Origin: Candidatus Methanosphaera massiliense
GTDB taxonomy: Archaea > Methanobacteriota > Methanobacteria > Methanobacteriales > Methanobacteriaceae
Length of the DNA stretch: 64,000 nt
Reading direction: 5' to 3'
Assembly: GCF_028890305.1 (NCBI RefSeq)
Contig: NZ_JARBXM010000001.1
Location: 1,034,501-1,098,500 of the forward strand
The notes under the pieces are model-generated. The model saw only the letters and a list, made by a program, of their open reading frames with translations. It had not been told where the DNA came from and did no database searches. The translations under genes and the position numbers were made by a program. Within the stretch, counting starts at the first letter, position 1. Each line of letters opens with the position of its first letter. This document shows, piece after piece, positions 10,261 through 21,600 of the stretch.

Positions 10261-10289
10261 AGTATACAATCAATATGGGGGTTGATTGA

Positions 10290-10994
10290 ATGGAACTACT
10301 AGTAAGTGCTATAAATCTGGAAGAAGCAAAAGAAGCAGTAAAAGGTGGAGCAGATATTCTAGATGTTAAAAATCCTAAAGAAGGATCTTTAGGAGCAAAT
10401 TTCCCATGGGTTATCAGGGAAATAAGTGACTATGCTGAAAACATGATTATAAGTACAACAATAGGTGATGTACCATACAAACCTGGAACAGTATCCTTAG
10501 CAGCACTAGGAAGTGCAGTATCTGGGTCAAACTATGTTAAAGTAGGATTATATGGACCTAAAAATTATGATGAAGCAGCAGATGTGATGAATGCTGTAAC
10601 AAAGACAATTCATGACTATGATGACTCAATAACAGTAGTTGCCTGTGGATATGCTGATGCATACAAGGTTGGCTCAGTAGAATCAGAACAAATACCAGAA
10701 GTTGCACATGATACTGGATGTGACATAGCAATGCTTGACACATACATTAAAGATGGTCATAGATTAACAGACCACTTAAACAAGGACCAGCTAAAAAACT
10801 TTGTAGATAAATCTCATGATTATAATCTAAAAGTAGCACTAGCAGGCTCAGTTAATGAGGGTGATGTACAATTACTAGAGGACATTAACTGTGATATAAT
10901 GGGTGTGCGTGGCTGTGTTTGCACAGGTGGAGACAGAAACAAGGGTACCATTAATCATGAATTAGTAAGAAAATTAAAAGATACATTTAATTAA
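10290..10994 (+). CDS. mfnB: (5-formylfuran-3-yl)methyl phosphate synthase
   Basis: Makes 4-(hydroxymethyl)-2-furancarboxaldehyde phosphate from two glyceraldehyde-3-phosphates, the first committed step of methanofuran synthesis; a methanogen marker. The 234-aa TIM-barrel protein starts MELLVSAINLEEAKEAV. It carries the active-site stretch DILDVKNPKEGSLGA with Asp25 and Lys27, a second conserved lysine at 84 (YVKVGLYG), and LDTYIKDG and GVRGCVC further on. GGGGG lies 8 nt before the ATG. The gene stands alone behind a T-run terminator and ahead of guaB. Confidence 0.95.
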   Translation: MELLVSAINLEEAKEAVKGGADILDVKNPKEGSLGANFPWVIREISDYAENMIISTTIGDVPYKPGTVSLAALGSAVSGSNYVKVGLYGPKNYDEAADVMNAVTKTIHDYDDSITVVACGYADAYKVGSVESEQIPEVAHDTGCDIAMLDTYIKDGHRLTDHLNKDQLKNFVDKSHDYNLKVALAGSVNEGDVQLLEDINCDIMGVRGCVCTGGDRNKGTINHELVRKLKDTFN

Positions 10995-11100
10995 TATTTT
11001 AGATATAGATATTACTAATAGATATTTTGAAAATTATGTTGTTTTCTTAATTATCAAAATGTAAATTATAATTGTGGATTGATATAAAAAGGGGCATAAT

Positions 11101-12594
11101 ATGAGTAAATATACAGATAAATTAACAAAGGCAGAAGACACATATACATTTGATGATTTTCTTATAAAACCAGGATTATCAAGTATAGAGCCAAAAGATG
11201 TTACATTAAACACAAAAGTGTCAACAAATTATGATTTAAACTTACCAGTAGTTAGTTCTGCAATGGATACTGTTACAGAATCCAGTATGGCAATATCTCT
11301 AGCAAGAGAAGGTGGATTAGGAGTAATTCACAGAAATTTAACAATAGAACAAGAAGTTAAAGAAGTTAAAAAAGTTAAATATGCTAATGAATTAACTGTA
11401 AGAGAAGTAATAACAATATCTCCAGATGAAACAGTTGAAGATGCACAGGAAATCATGGATATAGAAGAAATCAGTGGATTACCTGTAGTAGATGATAATG
11501 ACATAGTGGTAGGTATTATCAGCCGTAGAGATATTAAACCATTAAGGGGAAAAAGACTAAACAGAAAAGTTAGTGAAGCAATGACCCATAATGTAGTAAC
11601 AATATCAGAGGATACTGATACTGAGACAGCACTAGACCTAGCATATGAAAATAAGGTTGAAAGATTACCAGTAGTTTCTGACAATAATGAAATTGTTGGT
11701 ATAGTAACAATGAAGGACATTCTTGAACGTAAAAAATACAGCAATGCTGTACGTGACAAAAATGGCCGATACCTTGTAGCAGCAGCATGTGGACCTTTTG
11801 ACATGGAAAGAGCTATGGCATTAAGTGATGCTGGAGCAGATATTATTGCTATTGACAGTGCACATGGACATAAAACTGATATCATAGAATCAGTACGTGA
11901 AATGAATAAAAACGTAGAATCTGATGTATTACTAGGTAACATTGCAACAGCAAAAGCTGCAGAGGACATACTTAAAGCAGAAATTAATGGTATAAAAGTA
12001 GGTATAGGTCCTGGATCCATCTGTACAACTAGAATTGTAGCAGGTGTAGGAGTACCACAACTTAGTGCAGTATCCAGTGTTGCTGATGTAGCAGAGGATT
12101 ACGGTGTACCAGTAATAGCTGATGGTGGACTAAGATACTCCGGTGATATTGCTAAGGCACTAGCAGTAGGAGCTAATGCTGTTATGATTGGTAGTTTACT
12201 AGCTGGTACTACAGAGTCCCCTGGTGAGATGACTATTAGAAATGGTAGAAAATTCAAACAATACCGTGGAATGGGTTCTCTTGGTGCTATGACTGGTGGA
12301 GTAGGTGCTGGAAAAGACAGATACTTCCAGAACTCTGGTAGTAACATGAACTCTACTAAACTAGTACCTGAAGGTATTGAGGGTGTTGTTCCTTATAAGG
12401 GAGAAGCTAGCCAAATTGTATACCAGTTAATGGGTGGTCTTAAATCATCCATGGGTTATGTTGGTGCTAAATCAATAGATGAAATGCATGAAAAAGCAGA
12501 ATTAGTACATATAACTCCTAATGGTATGTCTGAAAGCCATCCTCACGATATAACTATTACTAATGAAAGTCCTAACTATCATCCAAGACAATAG
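11101..12594 (+). CDS. guaB: Inosine-5'-monophosphate dehydrogenase
   Basis: Oxidises IMP to XMP with NAD+, the committed step of GMP synthesis. The 497-aa length is standard. The TIM barrel is interrupted by two CBS domains (about 95-205; [19 protein letters not shown] and [19 protein letters not shown]). The catalytic loop [15 protein letters not shown] has Cys308. [10 protein letters not shown] and the flap [10 protein letters not shown] follow. GGGG lies 6 nt before the ATG. CBS domains usually sense adenine and guanine nucleotides, so allosteric control is likely. The stop is TAG. Confidence 0.97.
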   Translation: MSKYTDKLTKAEDTYTFDDFLIKPGLSSIEPKDVTLNTKVSTNYDLNLPVVSSAMDTVTESSMAISLAREGGLGVIHRNLTIEQEVKEVKKVKYANELTVREVITISPDETVEDAQEIMDIEEISGLPVVDDNDIVVGIISRRDIKPLRGKRLNRKVSEAMTHNVVTISEDTDTETALDLAYENKVERLPVVSDNNEIVGIVTMKDILERKKYSNAVRDKNGRYLVAAACGPFDMERAMALSDAGADIIAIDSAHGHKTDIIESVREMNKNVESDVLLGNIATAKAAEDILKAEINGIKVGIGPGSICTTRIVAGVGVPQLSAVSSVADVAEDYGVPVIADGGLRYSGDIAKALAVGANAVMIGSLLAGTTESPGEMTIRNGRKFKQYRGMGSLGAMTGGVGAGKDRYFQNSGSNMNSTKLVPEGIEGVVPYKGEASQIVYQLMGGLKSSMGYVGAKSIDEMHEKAELVHITPNGMSESHPHDITITNESPNYHPRQ

Positions 12595-12610
12595 AGTTAG
12601 ACTTTAATTT

Positions 12611-12625
12611 AAGCCCCTTTTTTTT
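12611..12625 (+). terminator. T-run terminator of guaB
   Basis: AAGCCCC followed by eight T, 17 nt after the guaB stop. Archaeal polymerases often stop at such oligo-T tracts without a strong hairpin. More T-runs at about 12690-12760 serve the region between guaB and the converging genes on the minus strand. Confidence 0.55.
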
Positions 12626-12758
12626 AATTATAATAGTATATAAAAAAGAATACTTTTAATGATTATACTATTTTTCTTCTCCAAAAAAATATTTTATTTT
12701 TTTTTTTTAAATGTTAAAAAAAGTTATTATTAAATAAAAAATAGTGTAAGATTTTTTT

Positions 12759-13007
12759 TTAGTGATTATGTTTTTTCTCATAGATTACTACTTTTTCTGG
12801 ATTTCTACCATTTTCTAGTATGAATTTGTTCGCGTATTCAATGGCTTCCATGTATTCATTCTTGTATATTTTTTCATCACCGTATGTGATATATGTAGGT
12901 AGTTTTCCATGTCTTTGGTTGTACTGGATTACCTTGTCTACTATGCTGCGGTATTCATTCTTGGTTAGTTTTGCTTTTATTCGTTTTTTTATTTTCATGG
13001 AAATCAC
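12759..13007 (-). CDS. Small protein with pseudomurein-binding-repeat-like motif (82 aa)
   Basis: The sequence after the basic N-terminus (KIKKRIKAKLTKNEYRSIV) resembles the PMBR of pseudomurein-binding proteins. One full copy reads VIQYNQRHGKLPTYITYG, then an Ile/Tyr-containing helix, with the start of a second copy reading AIEYANKFILENGRNPEKV. There is no signal peptide, so it may act inside the cell or be exported by another route. The GTG at 13007 overlaps the TGA of the HD gene, giving 4-nt overlap coupling; ATG 12998 is the alternative start. PMBR assignment is by eye from the NGR.P.(Y/K)(V/I) pattern. Confidence 0.6.
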   Translation of the reverse strand: MISMKIKKRIKAKLTKNEYRSIVDKVIQYNQRHGKLPTYITYGDEKIYKNEYMEAIEYANKFILENGRNPEKVVIYEKKHNH

Positions 13008-14173
13008 ACTGGTAGAGTTAAGTAGTCTTCTATTTTAATATTTTTATCTATTGCTTTTTGTTTATTTTCCTTGGACATGTATAAGGATAGGTCTGCATAG
13101 TTGTACTGAGCTTTCTTTAATGAATCTATGATTGTTGATACCTCTGATAATGGTCTTAGGCCATGATATGTTTTTACTTGTATACTCATCTTTTTGAATG
13201 ATAATTCCTCAGGCATGTCTATTATTACTTCCTCTGGACTTAAGTCTAGCTTGTATGCTATTGCTTCTTCTGCTTCTCGTAGATATTTCTTGTCCATTTC
13301 CACTATTTTTCCGGGATCTTCATATTGTTGTAGGTGTATATTGTCTGCCCGCTTGTATAGGTGTCTTGTGTCTATGTTTCGCATGGTTTCTTCAGGTAAT
13401 CCTTTCGTGTTTCTTGTTATGTTGATTAGGTCTCCATCATCGATGTATCTTAGTTGTTCTTCTGTTACTACTTTGTCTTCCAGTAGTCTTTTTAGTGATA
13501 CTCTGAACATACTGTTTACTATTCTTGTTGTATGATGCTGATATACTGTAGGATACATGAAGTAACGGGCTAGTAGTGTTGATTCTGCTGCTTGTACGCC
13601 CTTATCTGATAGTACTAGGTCATCTCCCTCATATGTTAAACTGTATATCAGCCGTTCTGTATCTATAATACCATATGCCACACCAGTGTAGTAGGAATCT
13701 CTCATCAGGTAGTCCATCCGGTCTACGTCAAGGTCTCCTGAGATTATTTTACCATACTTTGTGTCGCCATCAATTATGCTTGTTATGAGCTTGGTGTCGA
13801 ATTTATCATTTATTATATCGGTTATTGTGGAATCACTGATTATTTCCTTGGTTACTGTTTCATGATCATGTTTTAGTGCTCTTTCAGATACGTGTGAAAA
13901 TGGGGCATGTCCTATGTCGTGTAGTAATCCGCAGACTCTAAGTAGTTCTATTATTTCATTGTCTAGTTCTAGTTGTGTTCCTATCTTGTTTGCTAGGAAA
14001 AGGGTGCCTATTGAATGTTCGAATCGGGTGTGATTTGCTCCAGGATATACTAGGTTTGTGAATCCTAGTTGTTTTATGCGTCTTAGTCTCTGCATTTCGA
14101 CGGTGTCTAGTATTTTTAATTCAAAATCTGTTAGGTGTAAGTCGCCATGAATGCTGTCTCTTATAAATCCCAT
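13004..14173 (-). CDS. HD-domain phosphohydrolase (SAMHD1/dGTPase-like)
   Basis: A 389-aa metal-dependent phosphohydrolase of the deoxynucleotide triphosphohydrolase-like HD group. The start MGFIRDSIHGDLHLTDFE is the usual family opening. The HD residues are visible: RFEHSIGTLFLA, LLHDIGHAPFSH, and later GDLDVDRMDYLMRDSYYTG. The probable reaction is dNTP to deoxynucleoside plus triphosphate, affecting nucleotide pools, but the substrate is not proven by sequence. An AAGAG Shine-Dalgarno fits ATG 14173 (9-nt spacing) better than ATG 14182, which directly abuts it. Its end overlaps the small PMBR-like gene. Confidence 0.88.
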   Translation of the reverse strand: MGFIRDSIHGDLHLTDFELKILDTVEMQRLRRIKQLGFTNLVYPGANHTRFEHSIGTLFLANKIGTQLELDNEIIELLRVCGLLHDIGHAPFSHVSERALKHDHETVTKEIISDSTITDIINDKFDTKLITSIIDGDTKYGKIISGDLDVDRMDYLMRDSYYTGVAYGIIDTERLIYSLTYEGDDLVLSDKGVQAAESTLLARYFMYPTVYQHHTTRIVNSMFRVSLKRLLEDKVVTEEQLRYIDDGDLINITRNTKGLPEETMRNIDTRHLYKRADNIHLQQYEDPGKIVEMDKKYLREAEEAIAYKLDLSPEEVIIDMPEELSFKKMSIQVKTYHGLRPLSEVSTIIDSLKKAQYNYADLSLYMSKENKQKAIDKNIKIEDYLTLPV

Positions 14174-14224
14174 TCTCAACATCTCTTGTTTTATTATTGT
14201 TGATTTTGTATTATATTTTATTGT

Positions 14225-14806
<582 letters not shown>

Positions 14807-15022
14807 TTATCTATTTATATTTTTTATTAATATTTATAGTTTTAATAAGCTATGCTTATTTATTGTCACGTTTAATTAAAAATACTAAATTATGTAACAT
14901 TTGTATCATTTTTTTCTGTTTGATTCCTATTTGTTAGCAAGAAAATTAGCTCTCATTATTTCTTTTCATAATTCTATTATTCCTTAGAATAAAATTTAAA
15001 TATCATGATTAACAAATTATTA

Positions 15023-15044
15023 TATTAGTATTATGTTACTAATA
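15023..15044. promoter_or_regulatory. Perfect 8-bp inverted repeat just upstream of tRNA-Gln
   Basis: TATTAGTA, a 6-nt spacer, then TACTAATA, ending 7 nt before the tRNA. A TATA-like TTTAAATATC lies at about 14995. The palindrome may be a leader hairpin of the tRNA precursor or a binding site spanning the transcription start. The function is inference. Confidence 0.4.
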
Positions 15045-15051
15045 CATAATT

Positions 15052-15123
15052 AGTCCTTTAGGGTAGTGGCAATCCTACGAGACTCTGGATCTTGTGACAG
15101 CGGTTCGACTCCGCTAAGGACTA
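15052..15123 (+). tRNA. tRNA-Gln(CTG)
   Basis: 72 nt including the discriminator A; CCA is not encoded. The acceptor AGTCCTT pairs with AAGGACT. The anticodon stem CGAGA/TCTTG has one G-U pair and loop CTCTGGA, giving anticodon CTG. The T arm AGCGG-TTCGACT-CCGCT is perfect, and the D arm contains GTGG. The first pair is A1-U72, the known identity element by which archaeal GatDE recognises Glu-tRNA(Gln) for amidation. A T-rich tract follows at about 15134-15155. Confidence 0.93.
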
Positions 15124-15185
15124 TTATATTAAACTATTTTTTTATTTTTTTTATTAATTATTAACCATATTACTAGGAGTACTAT

Positions 15186-16247
15186 ATGAGTAATTATTAT
15201 TCTAAAACAATATATTCTAATAAAAATTTTAACATCATAAAACGTGATGGTGCAATAATCATTGAATCAAAAGTAGATAATAACCTGATAATATCATCAT
15301 GGCTAAATGCAGGATATCAAGAAAACATGACACACATAGTAAATCAGTCAATAGAAGGAAATGATTATAACGACATAGAACACAAAGGATACATTGAATT
15401 CCAGAAGAACTATATGAAACATTTAGGCTTAAACCCAGAAACATCAACTGGCCTAATAACTTCAGCATGTATGGACAACTATGCTATATCAACCAAGACA
15501 TATAAAGAATTACAAGTAACAACAATCGTAACTGCAGGAGCAGATAAAAATGGAGTAAAAGCAGGAGATTCAGCATCATTCTATGAATATAATAATAAAT
15601 ACTACCTAGACATAGGTACCATAAATATAATAACAATAGTAAATTGTAACCTAGAACCAGGAGCACTAGTAACAGGAATAATAACAGCAACCGAGGCAAA
15701 AACCAGTATATTGGAGGATTTAAAACTAGAAAGCCAATACTCCACAAACATAGCAACAGGCACAGGTACTGATGGAATATGTATCATATCAAACAAATCT
15801 AGCGATAATCATATAGAAAATGCAGGTAAACACTCCAAATTAGGAGAACTAATAGCAAAATCAGTTCAAGAAGCAACCAGAAAAGCATTATATTTACAAA
15901 CAGCAATGAGTACCGAATACCAGAAAACAATACTAAGCAGATTATCAAGATTTAATATATACTTCGACACACTTTTTGATAAAACTGAGAATATAAGTAG
16001 AACTGAATATGCAACACTCTTCTATGAATTTAATAATAACTCAGAGAAAATAGCACTAATAAGCTGTTTAATAAACCTAATAGATGAAGTACAGGTAGGC
16101 CTACTAGAACTTAATGATATAAAAGTACCAGCTACACAATTATTTAACACATTATTTAACAAAGAAAGTGATTATACATTTAACTCCATAGATGACATAT
16201 TTGATTGTTTAATTTCATCAATAAATAATTATATAATAAAAAAATAG
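15186..16247 (+). CDS. cbiZ: Adenosylcobinamide amidohydrolase
   Basis: Removes the side chain of adenosylcobinamide so that precursor corrinoids can be salvaged and rebuilt with the cell's own lower ligand. The 353-aa protein has the CbiZ features: TSACMDNYAI, TAGADKNGVKAGD at about 116, TATEAKTSILEDL, TGTGTDGICIIS at about 191 and AGKHSKLGELIAKSVQEA at about 212. About 110 C-terminal residues beyond the core are helical and unassigned. It fits a methanogen that depends on corrinoid methyltransferases such as the MtaA proteins at 44-50 kb. It converges with uspA, leaving only 27 nt between stops. Confidence 0.88.
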   Translation: MSNYYSKTIYSNKNFNIIKRDGAIIIESKVDNNLIISSWLNAGYQENMTHIVNQSIEGNDYNDIEHKGYIEFQKNYMKHLGLNPETSTGLITSACMDNYAISTKTYKELQVTTIVTAGADKNGVKAGDSASFYEYNNKYYLDIGTINIITIVNCNLEPGALVTGIITATEAKTSILEDLKLESQYSTNIATGTGTDGICIISNKSSDNHIENAGKHSKLGELIAKSVQEATRKALYLQTAMSTEYQKTILSRLSRFNIYFDTLFDKTENISRTEYATLFYEFNNNSEKIALISCLINLIDEVQVGLLELNDIKVPATQLFNTLFNKESDYTFNSIDDIFDCLISSINNYIIKK

Positions 16248-16274
16248 TAGAAAAAGTATGGGGGTTGATTTGTG

Positions 16275-16670
16275 TTATTTTACAAGTAATATTGGTAAAT
16301 CCACATTTTTAAGAGTAGCCTGTGCAAAACTACCAAGGATTGATGATTTAAGGCCAGTATTTCCATGGGTACCAATAACAATCATATCTGCCTCACTTTT
16401 TAGTGTAACAGTCATAATATCATAATTAGGACTTCCAAATATGATCATACTGCTTGTTTTAACATCCTCAGCTACTGCCATGTCAATAATTTCCTGTACA
16501 TATTCATGGGCTCTTTTTTCCTGTTCATCATAAGGTATAGTTGCCTTCTGATCCATAATATTAGTTACTATTATCTCAGCATCTAATCCTTTTGCTAGTT
16601 CTATTGCCTTTTTTGCAGCTTTTTTTGATAAGTCTGATCCATCTGTTGGTACTAGTATTTTTTCTATCAT
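16275..16670 (-). CDS. Universal stress protein, UspA family
   Basis: A single-domain Usp of 131 aa with the ATP-binding signature. PTDGSDLSKKA is at the N-terminus, and the glycine-rich loop GTHGNTGLKSSILGSFA (about 98-114) matches the G2xG9xG(S/T) motif of nucleotide-binding Usps. A short hydrophobic C-terminal strand (LPILLVK) completes the Rossmann-like fold. The ATG lies 15 nt downstream of the atwA stop on the same strand, so it is probably co-transcribed with atwA. The specific stress role cannot be read from sequence. Confidence 0.92.
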   Translation of the reverse strand: MIEKILVPTDGSDLSKKAAKKAIELAKGLDAEIIVTNIMDQKATIPYDEQEKRAHEYVQEIIDMAVAEDVKTSSMIIFGSPNYDIMTVTLKSEADMIVIGTHGNTGLKSSILGSFAQATLKNVDLPILLVK

Positions 16671-16685
16671 ATCGATAACTCCTCT

Positions 16686-18371
16686 TTATTCTATATTTTC
16701 TGTTTCCATAAATTTATCTGTAACTGTTTCAGGGTTGCCCTCTGTTATTAGTTTACCATTATTAATAAGTATGCTGCGTGTTGATACTTCTTTTACAAAG
16801 TCCATTGTATGGCTTACTATGATTATTGTTGTTTCTAATCTTTCATTGATTTTCTTAAGTGAATTTGCCACGGTTCTTAATGTTACAGGGTCAAGATCTC
16901 CGAATGGTTCGTCCAGTATTAATATATCAGGGTTTGATGCTAGTACTGTTGCAATTGCTACTCTTACTTTTTGTCCTCCAGATAATTCTATGAATTGTCT
17001 TGTTAGTAGTGGTAGTGGTAGGTCTAATGCTTCAAACACTGGTTTACTGTATTCTATTACTTTTTCTATGTCTATACTTGGGAATAATAAGTCTAATATC
17101 TCTGAACTTAAATTTATTTTCTGTAGTTTTTCTATTGCCTCTGTTCTTGAAATATCGGTTAGCTGGTATAGTATATCTAGTGTTTCCTTGCTTAATCCTA
17201 GTTCATCTGCTTTTTTATTTGCCTGATCGTATACTTCATCCATTTTTGGTGATAACTTGGATGCTATTTGTTCTAGTATAGGAGTATGTGGGGTTAGTGC
17301 AAATTCCTGATGCATAAATCCCATGTTCTTCCTGATTTGCATACGGTTTTCTCCGTAGTCATTCATACTGGTCCATGTATCACCTGTTAGTATTTCTATT
17401 CGTCCGCTATCCGGTTCCTCAAATCCTGCTATCATTCTTAGTATTTCTGTTTTTCCTGAACCTGTTGGCCCGATTATTGATAGTATTTCTCCCTTATTCA
17501 CGTTGAAACTTACATTCTGGATTGTTAGTACGTGTCCTCCGCGGTAAAGGTAGAAATCTCTTGTTAGATTTTCTACTTTTATTATAGGTTGGGTTCTGTC
17601 CATTTCTGCTATAGGATATACAGGTTCTTCGTCTGATAGGAATTCCTGGATTATTGTTTTTGTATCATTTATCTCCTGTACTTTTCCATTGAAGATTAAC
17701 ATAGTTCTTTTAGTTAAGTATCTCTGTATTTCTGGCTGGTGTGATACTATAATAATTGTTGTTCCATATTTTTCATTGATTCTTTTTATAGTATCCAGTA
17801 CTTCTTTCTTCTTATGTGGGCTGCTCATTGTTGCTGGTTCGTCTAATAGTAGTATTTCTGGTTTCTTTGCTAGTTGTCTTGCTAGTACTAGTCTCTGTTT
17901 TTCTCCTCCACTTAATACTGGTGCAAAATGGTTTGCTTTTTCCTTTAATCCTACAGTGTCTAGTATATCCAGTGCTTCGTCCATGTATTCATCTTTCACT
18001 GTTTCTATGTTTGCTGTTGTCTCGTCTCCTGTTTTTATTCCTACCAGTTTGTGTATTACATTTTCTGCGGCTGTTGCTGACCATAATCCGAATGATCTTT
18101 GCAGGTGGATTGCTGTTTTTTCTTTGAGGTCATTCTTGTATTCTGAGTAATTATCTGGGGTGATTTCTAGATCGTCTATTATTATTTTTCCTTCATTGAA
18201 TGGTTCCACTCCTCTTAATATTCTCATGAGTGTTGATTTTCCTGAGCCACTTACTCCCATTATTCCATATATTTCATGGTCTTCTACTTCGAAGGATACA
18301 TCATCGAGGGCTTTTATCATATTGTTATCTTTTAGTTTGTAAATTTTTGTTAAATGTTCTACTTTTATCAT
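16686..18371 (-). CDS. atwA: Methyl-coenzyme M reductase system component A2 (tandem ABC ATPase)
   Basis: A 561-aa soluble protein with two ABC ATPase domains and no membrane segments. It resembles component A2, which helps activate methyl-CoM reductase by ATP-dependent reduction of F430. NBD1 has GVSGSGKST at 39-47, then LSGGEKQRLVLARQLA and ILLLDEPATMSSP. NBD2 has GPTGSGKTE at about 305, then ELSGGQKVRVAIATVLA and ILILDEPFGDLDP. Both switch-region histidines are present (VSHQPE and VSHTMD). The odd MSSP after the first Walker B, in place of the usual ALDP, is a recognisable trait of this family. It is likely expressed with uspA. Confidence 0.88.
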   Translation of the reverse strand: MIKVEHLTKIYKLKDNNMIKALDDVSFEVEDHEIYGIMGVSGSGKSTLMRILRGVEPFNEGKIIIDDLEITPDNYSEYKNDLKEKTAIHLQRSFGLWSATAAENVIHKLVGIKTGDETTANIETVKDEYMDEALDILDTVGLKEKANHFAPVLSGGEKQRLVLARQLAKKPEILLLDEPATMSSPHKKKEVLDTIKRINEKYGTTIIIVSHQPEIQRYLTKRTMLIFNGKVQEINDTKTIIQEFLSDEEPVYPIAEMDRTQPIIKVENLTRDFYLYRGGHVLTIQNVSFNVNKGEILSIIGPTGSGKTEILRMIAGFEEPDSGRIEILTGDTWTSMNDYGENRMQIRKNMGFMHQEFALTPHTPILEQIASKLSPKMDEVYDQANKKADELGLSKETLDILYQLTDISRTEAIEKLQKINLSSEILDLLFPSIDIEKVIEYSKPVFEALDLPLPLLTRQFIELSGGQKVRVAIATVLASNPDILILDEPFGDLDPVTLRTVANSLKKINERLETTIIIVSHTMDFVKEVSTRSILINNGKLITEGNPETVTDKFMETENIE

Positions 18372-18561
18372 GAAATTACACCGTGTTACATGGTTTGATG
18401 TTTATTTTCTCTTTATATAGTATATATGGAGTTTATTTTAATTAAGATTATATTTTTTCAAGGTTTATTTATTTCTATTTTATTATTTGTTTAATTATTA
18501 AAATATTTTTTATATAATATCAAATTTTATATATTATTTTTCATAAAATAGTATTATATTG

Positions 18562-18595
18562 GAGGATATGTTGTATAACCACTAACATATCTTCT
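18562..18595. promoter_or_regulatory. Inverted repeat in the leader of adhesin 1
   Basis: GAGGATATGTT at 18562-18572 faces AACATATCTTCT at 18584-18595 across an 11-nt spacer, with one mismatch in a 10-bp arm. It lies 27 nt before the ATG of the first adhesin. A TATA-rich stretch (TTTTATATAATA) lies at about 18508. It could be an RNA hairpin near the ribosome-binding site or a regulator operator. The other three adhesins lack it. Confidence 0.45.
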
Positions 18596-18621
18596 AATAG
18601 ATATACTTTTGGAGAATAATT

Positions 18622-21600
18622 ATGAATATGAATATAAAACGTATATTCTTATTAACAACACTAGTATTCTTACTAGTGGGTCTTGGTGCACTAAGTGCAG
18701 CAGATTCACCAGGTAATGTTACTACCACAACATCCCATGCTAGTGTTACTACCACAACAGCTTCACATGCAGATGAGGTGGTAACAACGGATACTAGTGT
18801 TAATAAGAAGACTAGTTTAAAGACAAGTGTCTCAAAAGAAAGTAATGATAAACAACTTACTTCCGAGAAGAAAACTAGTACTAAGAAAAATACTTCAACA
18901 AAACAATTAAAGACAGATAATGAAGTGAATCTTTACGTATCAGATTCTGATGGATCTGATGAAAATGCAGGTTCACAGGACGCTCCCTATAAAACAGTAG
19001 GAAAAGCTATTAGTGCAACCACTAATGACTCCGTGTATAATATACATGTTGCTGCTGGAACATATAAAGGCGTAGGTAACACTAATCTTACAGTACCGGG
19101 AAATAACACTATTAACTTCATAGGTAGTGGTGTAAACAAAACTGTATTTGATGGTGAAGTAAATTATGATATTCAACAGAATGGTTTCTACTGGGGATCA
19201 TCTGATAATTGGAAAAATTATATTAATGCAACAGGTAACTGGTTTATGAACATAACACCAGGTAATGGTAAAATAACAATTACTAACATGACAATGGAAA
19301 ATGCATGGGTAAAAGGTGGCAGCAGTTTTGCAGCATATAAACAAGCACCAATAGATAACTATGCAACACTAGATGTGATTAATGTATACTTCTATAATAA
19401 CCATTGTGGTGTTGGAGCAGCAATAAGAAACAGACAAAATGCTACATTAACAGTAAATAACAGTATCTTTGACTCTAACCGTAAATCTGACAGTACAGGT
19501 AACATGGGTATAATATATAATAATGGTACAGCATACCTTAACAACCTATTATTCACTGATAATTATGCACGTTGGGGAACAGTAACAAATGACCATATAT
19601 TATATATAGCTAACTCAACATTAATGAATGGAAAAGGATACGATGGTGCTAGCGGATTCAAGAACGGTCCTGGTATATATGTTAACACAGGTACAGCTGA
19701 CTACTATCGTCAATACAAAGTAACAGATATATACACAAGTATAGAAAACTGTACATTTATCAACAACAATCAATGTGATATAAACATTGGATCTGGAGAT
19801 GTCTCAATAATAGGAAATAAATTCATCAACTCCACAGGAATATATGAATTAAACCCTAGATATGTAAGTGAAACATCACACAATATAACAAATAACACAT
19901 TCAGTAACATGCAACCATCAACACTAACAGTTACAATGTTATCAGCATCAAAACCAGTATACTCATTCTACAGTGCATCCAGTGTATTTAATACAACAAT
20001 AAATGGAAATAAAATAGATGTATCTAACATATCAACAGGTTATGGATTATACCTAACAGCAAATTCTTATGTGTATAACAATACACTAAACAATTACATA
20101 TACCTTAACGGTAACAATAACATAATAGCAAACAATACAGTAAAAACACTACGTGACTACACAGTAACAACAAGTAGCAGTGCAAAAAATAATACAATAG
20201 TAAATAACACACTATCCTCTGGAATGTTAAGTGGAGACTTATCAGTAAGCTCAAATAATAATAACATAGTAGAAAATAACACACCAAAAGCATCAATAAT
20301 CATAGTAACAAATAATAACTACTCACAATACTTTGATGCAGATGGTAAAATTATACCTGGAACAATACAATCTGGAAGTAAAATATTATTCTCAGGAAAT
20401 ATAACAAACAAGAAATTTGTATTCAATAATATTAATGTTTACCTAGCAAATAATGATACAGCAGTACTATATAATTCATCAATAATCTCAGAAAATGATT
20501 CCAGAATAGCTATTGATGGATTAAAAATCAATAATACTGATTCAAGTATAGGTTATGTAATCCTATTAAATTCTACAAATAATAAAGTAATAAACTCTGA
20601 AATTAATGTTAACACAAATGGTAAAATACATGCAATTATATTAGCTGATGATGAAAATACTATTCAATCAACAAAAGTAAATGTTGTAGGACCATCAGTA
20701 GATGTAGACTGGTCTAAATATCCTGTTGGTATAACAAATACTGTAGGTATACTAGTACAATCATCTGATAACTATATAAACATAACTAATGTAACAGTTA
20801 AAGCAAATAATAATAGAACAGCTTATGGTACAGTAGATGGTATTGATATACAATCACCAACAGCTGGATTACTAGTATCTGGAAATACATTATATAATAC
20901 TAGAATTAATGTTGATGGAGATATGTATGCATATGCATTAAACATTGCACGTGCAGAGGAGACAAGTACTTCACTTTCATACTTCACTGCTAACAGTAAT
21001 AATTATGCTTATGCTTTACAAATATCTGGACCATCATATAATAATAACATGGCTGGATATGCAACAGCAACGTCAACAAACGTTTCATATGGTGCATATT
21101 TAACTGGTCAATGGTCAGGAACAGTAACAAATAACTCCCTAGAAAAATTCTATATACAAAATATTACAGCACCAACAAGTATAGGTGTAGAATTAGAAGG
21201 AGTAAAAAACACAACAATAGGCAATGCGACATATAGGTTATATGGTGATAAAAACACAGGATTCATAATCATAAATACTAATAATACAAGAATCTATGCA
21301 ATAACATCAACATCAACATCCGGCAACAAAAATAATACAATGATGACAATAACTCGCTCAGGAAATGTAACAGTAACAGGTAACACATTCAACCAAAAAG
21401 TAGGAAATGGAATAATAGTATCACAGTCAAATAATGTAAACATAACTAAAAACTACCTAAACATTGGAAACATAACTGGAGGAAATGCAGCAGTAACAAA
21501 TGAAACATCAGACAATGTTACAGTTGAATCAAACACTCCTACAATAATATTACTAACAGATGAAACATACACTACATATTTTGATGAAAATGCAACACTA

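Noticed and set aside
16260-16275. GGGGGTTGATTTGTG resembling the mfnB ribosome-binding site and start
   Set aside because: The GTG is followed by a stop after five codons; it lies between the converging cbiZ and uspA stops and is probably chance.
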